A program made the position numbers and the translations under genes. A stretch of 64,000 bases of DNA from Talinum fruticosum (Eukaryota > Streptophyta > Magnoliopsida > Caryophyllales > Talinaceae). The notes beneath the pieces were generated by a model. That model was not told the origin of the DNA, did no database searches, and saw nothing but the letters and a program-made list of their open reading frames with translations. Positions 10,137 through 22,470 of the stretch are shown one piece after another (positions within the stretch are counted from its first letter, which is position 1; every line of letters begins with the position of its first letter). The stretch lies in contig JAITYX010000028.1 in assembly GCA_021018815.1 (NCBI GenBank), positions 3,551,001-3,615,000 on the forward strand, read 5' to 3'.

Positions 10137-12106
10137 AATTTCAACCCTTGATGGTCGACCCTTTTGTTTAGCGTTGATAAAAAATTTCACGTTATTTTTA
10201 CTTTGATGAATATCTTCACGCTTTTAGTGGTCAAAATCTATATCGGCCATAAAAAGGCCGAGATTCATGGATCATGTGCGGGGCACATGACAAAAAAATA
10301 GGCCCCGACGAAAAAGAAAGGAAAAGCTAATGAATTTATTTAAAAAACAATTTAAAAATAGGAAGTTAACACAGCAAGCTATAGCCTCATCGATCGATAT
10401 TTTTCATCGCGCCCGTATCATCGTTAACCATAAGTTCCCGAAGAACTTGTCGTTGCCATCGCCGATTCCGTTTTCGTCGATGTCAACATTGCCGTTGCCG
10501 TTGCCATTGCGGTCGACGTCAATGTTGTCATTACCATTTCTGTTTCAATTATTGTGTCCATCGCTCTCGCTTACGGTCGTAATTTCATCATCGGTGTTTT
10601 ATCATAGAGTTAATCTCGCAATTGTCATCATTATCAGTTTGAATTGTTCTTGTGGAGTGTGCGTCTTGTCATTGCCATCACCATCGCCGACGTCTGTCTT
10701 CTTCTTACGGTCGCCCTTGCCGTTATTCTTGTCCTCGTTTTTCACCATCGTTACGGTAGGTATGTATCTTCTCTCTCTCTCTCGTCCCTGTTTCTACCGA
10801 AACTTAGTGAGATGGGTTTGTACTTGAAATTTTCGTTCCTTTTGTATCCGGGTTTGAATTGGGTTGCGGTTATATGGATTGATTCTTTGGGAAAACTAGT
10901 GAACTGGGTTTGTACTAAAATTTTTTATGAAATAGGGTTGCAAAGGTATCTCGCTTTCTTTGTTGTAATGATTAGTTGATTAAGCTTTGGTCAAGATTAG
11001 CAAAATGGGTTCTGAATTTGGGGAATTATCTAATCGAAATCTATGTCAACAATCGAAAAGGACATTAGATTGTCATTCATGAGTAACCTAGGACAATATA
11101 CTTATGTTTAGACACGGGTGGTCTAACTCCTCTCAGCCATTGATAACTTGATTTGATTGTGTATGATCTATCTTGGGTATGTTGCCATCTATCATGGATA
11201 TAGCCTTTCCCAAATTTCTCCTCGATTTTATTCAATTTCACCTAATACCAGCTTTACCCTACTGTAGTGGTATATTCCTATAAGTTTTTGCCTTTTAAGT
11301 ACACTTCATTTACCCATTTGACCCACAAAGTATCGGCTTTTGAAGAGATTATTGTCCATATTAGTTTCCCCACACTGCAGGTGTTCCGGGTAGAAACGAG
11401 CATTGAGAATTTTTGTTTATGAATAATGATGTATTTTATTGAATTCTTCGATGACAGTTTTCAAGTAAGCTTTGCTTGGCCTATGTAATGATAAAGATAA
11501 CTCTTGAATTTAGTAATGCGCACCGGAGAATTGATGGCATTGGCATCCATCCATCCACCACCACCATGTTATCTTTATATATAAACAACCCCCTCCTACG
11601 TCTTCCTCCCTACCCACCTGCAACACCTCTCTCTCTGTCTCTCTGTCTCTCTCAAATTAACAGAAATGGCTACAATTTCTTGACTAAAGTAGCTCCGGGT
11701 CACCATGGTTTTCTGGTAATTTTTTAATCACTTCCCTTTATGGGTTTTTCTCTCATAATGATTTTCATTGGAAAATAATACCCGTTCTCCGTCCCATCCA
11801 TTCATGATCTCTATGATGTGTGACAGACATGCTATCTGTCCGCCATCTCCAACCCCGATTTGAGTCGGAGGCTATGGTTCTCTTTCATTTGTCTTTAGTT
11901 TACAACCTTACAACTTTTTATAACGGCTTATTACCTATAATTTTTTATAACTAATTTTATAATATCTTTCACCTCTTTACCACTTTTTACACATTTACTT
12001 CCAACTCTTTATAACCGTTCATTATAAGTAAATAGAAAAGGTCTAAATTTGTCAATTAATTTGGAAAGTTGAGGCTCTTTGGGCTTAGGGTAGTGACCTG
12101 TTGTAG

Positions 12107-12271
12107 CTTCCTATTGGGCTGTTCGGGGTAGTGACCTCTTTCTCGGGTTTGAGCTCCGATTCAAATGATAGTTATTCGATGATCGATGTCCCTAAGTACA
12201 TAAGCCAAATGTGTATGGAAGAGGACATGGAGGAAAAGCCATGTATGTTCCACGACCCTTTAGCCCTCTAA
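12107..12271 (+). other. unrecognised 54-codon open stretch
   Basis: The frame follows a stop at 12104 and reads GLFGVVTSFSGLSSDSNDSY, then MIDVPKYISQMCMEEDMEEK and PCMFHDPLAL before TAA at 12269; AAEIL follows the stop in frame. The acidic, low-repeat composition looks more protein-like than its surroundings. I do not recognise the family. It may be a captured host exon inside the CACTA element or chance. A possible separate exon (AVENFVCSVPHYQNS) lies at 12435-12494 between AG and GTAAGG. Confidence 0.2.
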
Positions 12272-13865
12272 GCTGCTGAGATTCTTTGTGTACAACTAGT
12301 GATTTTATTAGCGATAACTATAGGTCTAGTTCAACAAACTCTGTTGAAGTAATGCTATATCTGTTTTCTTTGTATTTTCTTTATGCAATTGATCCTAGGG
12401 TTTTTATTTTAGTAAGAAAATGACATCATTGCAGGCAGCTGTAGAGAATTTCGTGTGCTCTGTGCCACACTATCAAAATAGCGTAGGTCACAAGTAAGGT
12501 CCCATACTCTCTATCTCTTTCTCTCGATTTGATTTGTAATTTATTTCTCCTTCTAGCTATTCAATTGGGTATGCATTTTGTGGTATATCAATCATATTGA
12601 ATTGATCTCTCCGACCTATTTTTTCAATTATTATTTTCTCCATTATGTTTATTTATGGACTCTTTCTCTCGAATATGTAGATTTAAATGAGATCCCTGGC
12701 TGTTTAGTTCTTCTTGCATGTATTACTTATGAATTGAGGTTGTGCAGCAAAGTTAGTGCAAGATAGGAGTAACATTTGAAGTAATTACATATGTCCAGTT
12801 TTCTTATAACCGACATTGTGCACCAAAAGTTGAATTAGAGATGCTGAATTAGAGAGGAGGTGAGGTTGATGTACCGTTGTTCAAGTAATAATCTTGCTTA
12901 ATAACTAAAAAAACTAATGCGAAATGGTCATAGAAACTAGGTAAGTATATTCCAGTTAAATTGTATGCATGAATGCTATACTTGTCCCTAGCTTAGTCCT
13001 TGATGATATCCTCCTAGATGTTTAGTTGTGTTCGGTTCTGTCTCATAGCCTGGAGGAAGTTTAGTACCAACTAGCCTATGACTTGATGAATCGAAAGGGG
13101 ACCAATGATGTGAGTCCAAAAGGGGTTAAGCATCGCTAAGTAACATTGGAAACCTTTGCATATCATCAAAGCTTGGCTTAGCTCAATAGTATCTATATAT
13201 TAGGGGATCCCTTTTGCATGGAATTGGATTCTCTTTCTTGTCCTTTCCTTCCTCCATTTCTTTTCACTCATTTTGCTTCTTCAAGGCTTCCTATATATTA
13301 CCCTTAATGAAACAAAGTGTTTTGTGTATTTTTTTATGTTCCATTGTCCACGTAGATTTATTACCTTTCTAATCTCTTTCTCAATAAACACTCATATAGA
13401 ATGAGATTAACTACATATAATACATTGATGTTTTTATCACGCTTAACTTCTTCAATTTCTTCATAAGCATCCAAATTAGTTAGAAACTATTCAGTTAAAT
13501 TAACCAAAGATAAAATGAGTAAATAATAAAGAGTATCAGTTAGATCAATAAGTAAAGTGTACAAAATGAGTAAATAATATAATTGATCAATAATACTACT
13601 TGAAGTGGGTGCTTATTTGGATCCTTTTAGACATGAATCACAATGTCGGTTGGGATGGTCATACAAATATGGGGATAATAGCAATCAACTTTTTGGGGAA
13701 GGATCTACATACATACTATCCCTTTTGCATTCATGAGTGCCCCGATTCCTTCATAATGCTACATATTCCCCATGCTAGCTTGTAGTGTTTTTTTGTCAAT
13801 ACCAAGATGGCTTTTCACACCTTATCTACTTTCCCTACATCATAATGGAACATTATTAGTGGGCG

Positions 13866-13887
13866 TATATATATATATATATATATA
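13866..13887. repeat. (TA)n microsatellite
   Basis: An uninterrupted TATATA run of about 11 units lies in the AT-rich region upstream of the transposase. Confidence 0.95.
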
Positions 13888-14069
13888 AGAATGAAATTCG
13901 ATTTCTAATAAAGATATCAAGTTCTTATGTCTTGTACTCAATTGAAGTTTAAAAGCATAGGACTTTTGATATTTAAGGCGTATCAAGATATGAGACTTGA
14001 GAATATTATTTTTTTTCGTATTTATTTTCCAATTTTGTTGTCATACTAAATATTTTTAAATTTGTAGAA

Positions 14070-16852
14070 ATGGACTTCGGTTGGATTGAATTGCCGAACA
14101 ATCATCCTGCATATCTTGATGGTGTCGTCAAATTTATTGAACTTACTAAAGCAAATCTCGTGAAAAGAAAAACTCGATGCCCATGTAGCAAGTGCAAAGT
14201 AGAAAAATGGCTACCTATAGATGCAAGTGGAACATCATATTTTGTTCAAAGGTTTCCATAAGCTGTACAAAAATTTTATTTTTCATGCTAAAGGGGACAT
14301 TCTTGATTGTGTAGAACATAGAGAAAGCACAAGTCATAGAACGAATAATGACCCATCAACCGTAGTTGATCGAGATGATATGGGAGGGTTGTTGAGAGCA
14401 GCCTTTGGGGTGGATATATCTCACGTTGATGATAGAGTTAAACGTAATAACGAAGGGTTAGAACCATTTCATATGTATGATGCCCAAATTCCCAATGAAC
14501 AATTTAATAACTTTCCAAATCCTTCCATGGATGATGAAGAACAAGTGAAGCATCACAGGCTACTAGAATCTTCTAATGAGCCACACTAGCTTTTGAAAGT
14601 GATCTTTCCTCCTATGCTTGTTTCATATGAAATGTATGTTCCATTGGTCAGCTGAGTCAATGACAATGTTGATGAAACTTTTAGGAGATGCCTTTCCTTA
14701 CATCATGGAGTTCCCTTCTTCTTATTATGAAGCTAAGAAAATGATCAAATATTTAGAGCTTGGATATGAAAAGATTGATGCTTGTCCTAATGATTGCATT
14801 CTTTATTGGGGTGACTTATTACAAAAAGATAGTTGTCACGTTTGTGGTGTTTTAAGATAGAAAATAGTAAAAGGTAAGGAGGGTATGACATGTGAGCAGG
14901 ACACATATGCTAAGATTAGAGAGCCGGCTAAAGTGATGTGCTACTTCCCTCTTATTCCTAGATTGAGGGGGATGTACATGTCATCGAAGTCAGCTGAACA
15001 AATGATATGGCATGATAGGTATAGGGTAAAAGATGGAAAACTAAGACGTCCAGCTGATGGTGAAGCATGGAAGGAATTTGATGTCTTATATCCCGATTTT
15101 GCTTTTGATCCCCGTAATATCCTACCTACCCTTGCTTGCGATGGCTTTAATCCATATCGTCTTATGAATACAACCTACGAGTACATGGCCGATAGTGTTG
15201 ATCTCTTATATAATTTGCCTCGTTGGTTGGGTATGAAGTGAACATCATTTATTCTTTCACTTATCATTCTTGGAAAATCAAGTCCTAGTATCAATATTGA
15301 TGTGTACATGCCACCACGAATACATGAATTGAAATTATTGTGGGATAGTATTGTTGTTTTTTACGCTTATAGCAATGAGTATTTCAACATGCGAGCAGTC
15401 CTAAGATGCACAATCAATGATTTCCCTGTTTATGTTATGTTATCTAGTTGGAGTACTAAAGGCTACAAAGTGTGTCCTTCATGTGCCGAATCCACACATT
15501 CATACATGTTTGATGGTAAGATTTGTTATCTAGGCCATCAAACATGGCTATCTCAAAATCATCCTTATCATTCTTAAAGCTCTTTATTTGACGGGAAAGA
15601 AGAATTTAGGAATCCGCCGGATCTCGCTAGTGGGATTGAAATTTTAAAGAAACAAGATGGAGTTGGTTATGTATATGGAAAGACTAAAAAGCCTACTAAG
15701 AAGAAGAGAGGTAGACGACAAGCGGTATAAATACTTGTGAAGTTGGAGAAAGTAATCGTGAGAACTATAATGATGATGCTAACAATGTCCTTTGGATTAA
15801 AAGAAGCATATTTTTGAGTTGCCTCACTTGGAAGGACAATCGATTAAGGGATAATTTAGATGTCATGCATATTGAGAAGAATGTGTATGATAATTTACTA
15901 GGAACCCTTTTGAATATTGATAAGAAGAGTAGAGATGAGGAGAATGTTAGGAAAGCTCTTCAAGAGGTAGGGATAAATCCTCACCTATGGCTTCACCTTT
16001 GTCCTGGTCGAGATCCAATCATGCCTCCAGCTTCATATTCCATGTCTCTGGATGAGAAAGATAGATTTTTTAAAGTTCAACAAAAACTTAGAATTTCGTA
16101 CGGATATGGATCTAATATCTCCGGATCTCGTGAATATGAAACAATGAAAGCTCTTAAATCTTAAGAGCCATGATAATGATGTTTTAATGCAAGATATCCT
16201 TCCTGTAGCTTCACGAGCAAGCACATGCCATGAAAGTGATTGACCTACTTTCTTACCTTTGCTCATTTTTCAAATATGTGTGCTCTCCTACCCTTGATGT
16301 GGAAGAACTGGAGCAAGTTCAATCAAGACTTATTTTGACTCTTTGTGAGATGGAAAAAGAATTCCGTCCAACCTTTTTCACAATTATGGTCCATCTCATT
16401 ATTCATTTAGTAGATGAAGTTAAGCTTGGTGGTCCTGTTCAATATAGGTGAATGTACCTTATTGAAAGGTAAAAATCTAATATAATTTTATTTATTTCCT
16501 TTTTCGATTTAAATTATATTTTATTAATTACTACTTCTTGGAAAGGTACTCTACCCATTTGAAATCTTATGTAAGTAATAAAGCCTAACCCGAAGGATGC
16601 ATGGCTGAAGGCTATATTCTTGAGGAGACTATTTCCTTTTGTTCAAGCTTCTTAGAAGAGGTTGAGACGATATTTTGTAGGAGGAAAAGGAATGATGATT
16701 ATAATGCTAATAGGAGCACCTATTTGTTTAACGCAGGTGGTCGAGTGGTAGGGCTGGAGGTAACTTGTCATCTCGACGAGAAAAGCTTAAGGCAGGCCCA
16801 TCATTATGTATTGCTTCATTCTGATGATATGAAATATCCTCTTCAGTAAGTA
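14070..16852 (+). pseudogene. CACTA TNP2-type transposase
   Basis: This is the TnpD/TNP2 transposase that cuts and rejoins CACTA elements. It opens with a transposase-associated domain (MDFGWIELPNNHPAYLDGVV, then CPCSKCKVEKW with a Cys motif) at 14070-14230. The tnp2 domain follows: MFHMKCMFHWSAESMTMLM (14618), YEKIDACPNDCILYWGD (14764-14818), CHVCGV, DGKLRRPADGEAWKEFD (15032-15083), CDGFNPYRLMNTTYEYMADS, HELKLLWDSIVVFYAYSNEY (15323), INDFPVYVMLSSWSTKGYKV, CPSCAEST, then DNLDVMHIEKNVYDNLLGTL (15850). The C-terminal part MAEGYILEETISFC is at 16601. Stops and frameshifts between these pieces (for example near 14590, 14860, 15241, 15577, 16164, 16452) make it dead. Some breaks, such as 16452-16590, may be introns. 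Confidence 0.9.
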
Positions 16853-17129
16853 TAAACTATTATGATGCTTAACCAATTAGGTTTTCAATTTAAACATCGT
16901 AACCAAAGAGAAAACCACTTTTCTAATTATGATAGGGAATTTTTAAATCAAAAGGAAGCTTCTATTCAAGGCTCTTCAATAGCAGATGAAACTGTTAGAA
17001 GTGATTAGATAATTAATGAATTTGATTAATGGCTACAAATTTAGGTTATATTCTTTCTTTAATAAGATTAGCCATTAATATGTCTTTGTATCTACTAGTG
17101 TATAAGTTAATTTTCCACTAGTATTATAG

Positions 17130-17605
17130 GTGTAGTACATTAATGTGAGCACACCAGGAGGAGAATTAAGAAAAGCTTTAGCCGATGGTTTAAACCCTAT
17201 AGCTAAAAGGCTAAAAACCTTTTTGGTTAATGGGTATAAATTTTAAACACTCCAGTTTGAGCGATACTTGAAGACGCAAAATTCCGGAGTTATGGTAGAA
17301 GGAGATGGGCAAGCATACTATGGAAAACTTACTAACATCTATGAATTAGATTATTATGGAGTATATAAAGTTGTGGTCTTTCATTGCGATTGGGTAGATA
17401 TAAATAGAGGTTTGAAAACTTTTAGAAATGGCAATACTTGTGTCAACTTCTCATAGCTCATGCATACGGGTCGATATTTACGTGATGATCCATTTGTCTT
17501 CTCGTCTCAAGCAAAACAAGTTTTCTTTGTTGAAGATGAAAAACAGAAAGGATGGCTACATGTAATTAACACCAAGGCTAGGGACTTATTTGATTTAGGC
17601 TAGGA
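17130..17605 (+). pseudogene. DUF4216-like C-terminal region of CACTA transposase
   Basis: In plant CACTA elements a DUF4216 domain follows TNP2, usually in the same protein. Here KTQNSGVMVEGDGQAYYGKL (17270-17330) is followed by ELDYYGVYKVVVFHCDWVDI (17345-17404) and NRGLKTF; the pattern YKVVVFxCDWVD is the hallmark. After a stop the frame goes on with AKQVFFVEDEKQKGWLHVIN (17512-17571) and TKARDLFDLG. An upstream piece near 17150-17240 (LRKALADGLNP...LLVNGYKF) fits the usual linker. The function of this domain is unknown. Confidence 0.8.
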
Positions 17606-18537
17606 ACTGGCATAGGTCTTTTATTATTTAGTATATAAACATTGTGGTTGAATTATGACTTTTATTGCTTTGGTTTTTGTGTAAGGTGACAATGTGTTGG
17701 AGAAATATGACTTTATTTTCTATTTCACTATTGGCTTATTGATTATTTATCTAACATTTGTCATTCATTAATTCATCTTTTTTAGTCGTACTATATGTTA
17801 ATTAATATTACTAATCAATAAAGAGTTATCGTCCAACTCTTATTAGGTACAGGTTGGAAGTTTAAAAGATGAGTTATAGGAGCAAGAGAACTATGCACAC
17901 ACTAGCAACTCGGATCTGGACCACCTCAACCGGCTCTTCATCAAACTTTTGCTACCGAAGGGGCTGAACCACCTCTACAAACCGATCTTAAGCCATATAT
18001 GCAACCTCGCTTCCACCATGGAGAAACCACAAACATTGACAAATTTAGTAAATTCAGCCTCGAGCAGCATTAACAGGAGCAACAAAATTTCAAATTGCAT
18101 CATCTTCTATCCCGTAATCGCCAAGCATGCTACAACATCTACTGTCCAACAATCCGCCCAGCGTGCGAAATTCGATGTCGAGCCCGGAGCATCACTAATA
18201 GGAGCACCAACGAGGGCAACAAAATAAACTGGACCATCGACCGGACCAACAAAACAAATTGGAGAAACAATTCTCAATTCAAGTATTTAACCGGTGCATC
18301 TCTATGACTTTAAAAGTTGAAATTGTGTTACAAGTATGGTTTTAAAAGTTGAATAAACAACTAACTCATTAAAAGAAGTCTTGAATTCTAATTCTAGATC
18401 CGATGTTTGTATCATTAACATATTTGCAAAAGCTCCCTAGAAATATGAATAAGCCCCCTTATACTATTCGAGTTGCATATTCCTTTAATCGTCCATCTAT
18501 AATTACTTTCGGACCTTTTCAATCTGTCTTCCAAGTA

Positions 18538-18960
18538 TTAAAGTTCTGAAAGCAACAAAATCGGTACTCGCAGCAAACAAACCAGTCCTCCACTATTAAA
18601 GTTCCGATAGCAACACAAGGGCAGCAAGAGCAACAAGTGCAGCATGGGCCTGGGCTTGGAAGCAGTGAACGGATGTAGTAAGGGCCTAGGCCTGGGCAGC
18701 AAGGTGTTAAAGTTCCGAGAGCAACACAAGGGCAGCAAGTGCAGCATGGGCATGGGCCCGGAAGCGGTGAACGGATGCAGCAAGGGCCTGCGCCTGGGCG
18801 TAAGGTGTTAAAGTTCTGAGAGCAACACAAGGGCAGCAAGGGCCTGGGGTTGCAAGTAGTGAACGGATACAGCAAAGGCTTGGGCAGCATGGGCAACAGC
18901 AAGGGCCTTCAACTAATGAACGGATGTAGCAAGGCCCCGGGCGAGGGTCCGGTCAGCAAG
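18538..18960 (+). repeat. about 105-115 bp minisatellite in TnpA
   Basis: Imperfect tandem units start at (A/G)TTAAAGTTC(C/T)GA: one short copy at 18538, then 18593, 18708 and 18809. Each carries GCAACACAAGGGCAGCAAG, a G-rich GGGCCTGGGC block and GTGAACGGATGCAGCAAGG. On the plus strand it encodes a Gln/Gly-rich stretch (ATQGQQVQHGHGPGSGERMQ). Frame is not kept in every unit. Confidence 0.85.
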
Positions 18961-20218
18961 GGCACCAAGTAAATAGATACAACAATGCAAAGCAATGCGA
19001 GAAAAACAGCAAGGGCTTTCTGGCCATGCAAGCACAGGAAGGACAACAAGTGCGGAAAGGGCCTCCAATGCTAATAATGAACACTTGCAAAAGGAGGCAT
19101 CTACATAAAAGACCACTACATCTAAATCATCATGGAAAAATAACCACGTAGTTTGATGAAAAAGAGAATGCCCAAACCATTGGTAAAATTTATGTATTTT
19201 TGTGTTTTATTTTAAAGTTCCAACAAGTAATTGTTTTTACATATTTCAATTATGACCAACAACATTGATTCCTATACTTTTCATAGATGATCATGGGAAT
19301 GAGGGGCTGGTCAAGGGATCAATTCAACCTCGATATGTCATGAACTACAAAAAAGGGGTGAGATTTGTGTTGCATTTAACAATATAACTAGCCCATTGGA
19401 AAGGGTGGTTACATGTTTGTTAGATTTATTGGGTATGTTGCGAAGCTAGAGAGGTTTTGCCCTATCGGAACGACTACTTGGCATACTTTGGAGAAAACAT
19501 ACAAAGCAGATATAATTCAGTTAGTTTGAGTAAGTATTTTAGTTCTTAAATAATTTTGTTTTATTACGTCTTTCATAATTCTTTTAAGCAAGACAGTCTT
19601 TTTTAAGAAAAAGGATGAAATGAGGATTTAGTTTTATAATAAGCACATTTGCATATCTTCATATTATTGTTTTATTTGCATGCTCTAATTATGTTTTATT
19701 TCCATATCTTTATATTGGTATATACATATATACATAATGAATTGGTTAAATTACTTGGTTGTTAATTTTTTGTCATATAAATTAAATGCAGGGGAAGTTT
19801 ATGTATCCAGAGAATAAGATATTTGACAAATGAGTCCTTCAACATGTTGCAAAGCATTTTAAGGAATATAGACATAAGTTGAAGAGAGACTACTTCAAAC
19901 CCGAAGAGAAAACAAAAGAGGACATGTATAACGCCGGTCCCGATGGGCACACTCATGATGGATGAATACGATTAGTTAACTATTGGTTTCGACAAGAGTA
20001 AGGTATAGATAAATGTAACTTAAGTTTGAATAACAAACTTATGATTTTTGATAGTTCTCTTTTATTATGGTTGATATGTAAATGCCATTTAAGTTTGAAT
20101 TTATGTAATATGTATTATGTTTAGCTAATAAATCCATGCATTCTCGATAAATGAGCTTTGCATGTGCTTGATCGAAAAAGTAGATATGTGGAGCCTTTGG
20201 TAGAAACATTTGGATAGT

Positions 20219-21697
20219 TGAAGGTTTGCTCTTGGAGAGTCTAAGTTACCCTAGAGAGGAGGTGAATAGGGTGATGAGGAAATTTAAACAAACTTAGAAA
20301 CTTTTAGCTTGAAAAGGATAAACAATAGAATCCGAGTCAAGATTGGACCCATAAAAGTAAACACTCAAAAATACATGGAAACCCTCCTGGGGCAGAAAAC
20401 CACGGATAGTGCTAGTCCAAGCACCAAGTCAAATCCACTATTTTGAATCCACAACATACAACAGATCGACTCAACCAAAATTTCTTCCTTAGAAAATTCC
20501 TTACAATGTTTTCCTAGATTGAGAAGTTCCCTTATTTGATCTAGTACTTCCTAACCGAGGTAACCTTTATAGCTAGGGAAAATTGAGCTAAGTTAATCCT
20601 TACAGCTCAGTCAGGGGACCTTACTTAGAAAGTAAGAAAAGTATGTAACCGATTACAAGATATTACAACTCGGAAAAGTAATAAGTACAGTACTTGGAGT
20701 TCTACGAAAAGATTGAATGAGTAATGTACTAAGAGAGATAGTTTCAACAATCGATTCAGCAATCTTAAAGTCTTGTGAAGTGGCTTTTATTTATAAATGC
20801 CAAAGCAGAGTGACCGACGTGTTTTGGTTCTGAACAAAAGTCTTTATCGCTTGTTGTAATGGCTCTTCTTAGCCACTCGAAAAGATCCGTTGGGATGTGA
20901 ACATTGTGCAACAGCTCATGGCCCCTAAAGATGCTCCAGTCAACCGATGATGTCCGAAAAGCAAGGTGGAAACCACCGTTGAGCTTAGCGTTGAAGTGTT
21001 CTAGTTTTGGAAATAGAAAACCCCGACACGACGTCCGAGCCTTGTTCAAAAGTAGATAAGCGTTTTCGGTGGTGATTGACAGCTTGAAACCGGCTACTTT
21101 TGTAATTCAAAAATGAGATAATCTCGTTTGTATAACCTACAAAAGTAGACCACTTTGGTTCACAAAGTATAAAATACATTGGTCCAAGATTAGCCACGGA
21201 TAATAATTTAATTAAGACAATTAAGTGCATAATTACTTTAGGCCTAGAAGAGTGGAATTTTCCGAGTCTAATATTCAATCTACTCAATTTCCATCGAGTC
21301 GGTCCTAAGAGAGATCAAGTTAAAAAGAGTAAAAAATCATCGAGTATAAAGACTTGATCCGGACAAATAATTCTCAAACAAACAAACCGACTTAGATAGA
21401 GGAATTACCACTACAATTCACTTTGCCTTGAAATATGCAATCGAACTCGGAATAAATGTGTTAGAGAAGTTATTTGAACATGCGATAGATCTAACTGTTG
21501 TTTGAGTGAGTCAAAAACACCAATGCAAAAGATATACAAGAATGTGTTTTCCGAGTTAGTCGAGACGAATGAAAAACTTATACAGGAGTTTCTATAACAT
21601 TTAGAATGACTTGTAATCAAAACTTAGGAGGGATGAGGTTTATACCGAGTCTTCATTTAGTACTCGGAATATCTTAGAGTTAGAGTCCGAGTCTTCA
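20219..21697 (-). mobile_element. solo copia LTR C
   Basis: This is a complete 1479 bp family LTR with no internal region next to it. It starts TGAAGGTTTGCTC and ends GAGTCTTCA on the plus strand. Flanks are ATAGT (20214-20218) and ATATT (21698-21702), a 5 bp duplication with one mismatch. The CACTA TnpA gene continues on both sides, so this is a clean solo LTR left by recombination between two LTRs. A TATA-like ATTTATAAA lies near 20788. Confidence 0.85.
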
Positions 21698-22470
21698 ATA
21701 TTTAATATTTATGTACTTTAGCCGATATTTTGATACATACGCAAACTTTGGCTGAAATGGGTAGAGATGCACGAGGCTTTGCAAACTCGTTATCACACAT
21801 CCAGTTTAACTAGTTATGCGGATAAACGAGCTGACTTTGTATGTTTTGTTTACCAATTTAGATCCCCTCAATACTCCGAACTTGATCAACTGGATATACA
21901 CATGCTTATTCAATTTGTAATCGTAGGTGGAAGCGAACAAAAGAGAGCCAACACACTTGCAGCTTCTTTAAAGCCACACATAAAAAAGATGGTGGAGGCT
22001 TTGTTGGTGACACATCCACTGAATGTTTTCTTGTAGATGGTCTTATTCCATTACTTGTCATTTTTGGGGTTTTTTTCTTATTATGATATTTATTCCGTTT
22101 TCATTCATATGTGTGGTAGAATGAAGCAAGTGCGAAGGTTCAAGAGCGACTTTTTAACTCTTCCCCCGAAAGACTCAAGTTGAAATTTAAAATGAAGTAC
22201 TTGATGAGCTCATGTATGAAGAACAAACACCTAAATGACCAATTGGTTATGGCTTTCGAGTGGACCGAAGTGACATCTTTGGTGTAAGTGGTATCCTTAA
22301 GAAAAGGGGTTATACCTATTCTTACAACAACAATGTGGAACTCAAGCGTGTCAAATAGGAGTTAGCATCACGAAGGAAATGCTCGTACTTATGTTGAAGG
22401 CGATGCGGAGTGGTGAAATTCTAGATGATTTCCTTGACGTTGCTCGACTCGGCCTTAAACAAGGCTAGTG

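Larger units (their letters stand above)
10137..14069. other. CACTA element 1 5' region, no clear gene
   Basis: This 3.9 kb stretch lies between the left terminus and the transposase. It holds a TTGCCGTTGCCA-type low-complexity run near 10440-10560 and CT-rich runs near 10765 and 11630. A small unrecognised frame lies at 12107-12271. A possible short exon lies at 12435-12494, bounded by TTGCAG and GTAAGG. A (TA)n run is at 13866-13887. Leu/Ser-rich open frames at 10330-10979 look like low-complexity artefacts. The rest is AT-rich with no family I recognise. It may be the untranslated leader with introns of the transposase, or captured host DNA. Confidence 0.5.
17880..22470 (+). pseudogene. 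CACTA TnpA-like gene, split by solo LTR C
   Basis: TnpA proteins bind the subterminal repeats of CACTA elements. This gene starts with a Gln/Pro-rich part (17890-18310), then the Gln/Gly minisatellite (18538-18960). The Ptta/En-Spm core follows: CPIGTTTWHTLEKTYKADII near 19457-19518, then FMYPENKIFDK, VLQHVAKHFKEYRHKLKRDY and FKPEEKTKEDMYNAGPDGHT at 19798-19960. After the solo LTR it resumes with EMGRDARGFANSLSHIQFN near 21756. Then come NEASAKVQERLFNSSPERLK at 22121-22183 and DELMYEEQTPK, GYGFRVDRSDIFGVSGILRK at 22205-22308, matching the family's C-terminal GYVRGLG region. Stops and frameshifts are frequent. Confidence 0.72.

Noticed and set aside
10330..10979. Leu/Val/Ser-rich frames resembling a membrane protein
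   Set aside because: Two overlapping frames are open over a GCCGTT/CTCTCT low-complexity tract; hydrophobic content follows base composition.
18519..18902. A Cys/Pro-rich minus-strand frame that looks like a secreted cysteine-rich peptide
   Set aside because: It is the antisense of the Gln/Gly-coding minisatellite; the regular Cys spacing follows the repeat unit, and there is no start context or splice structure of its own.
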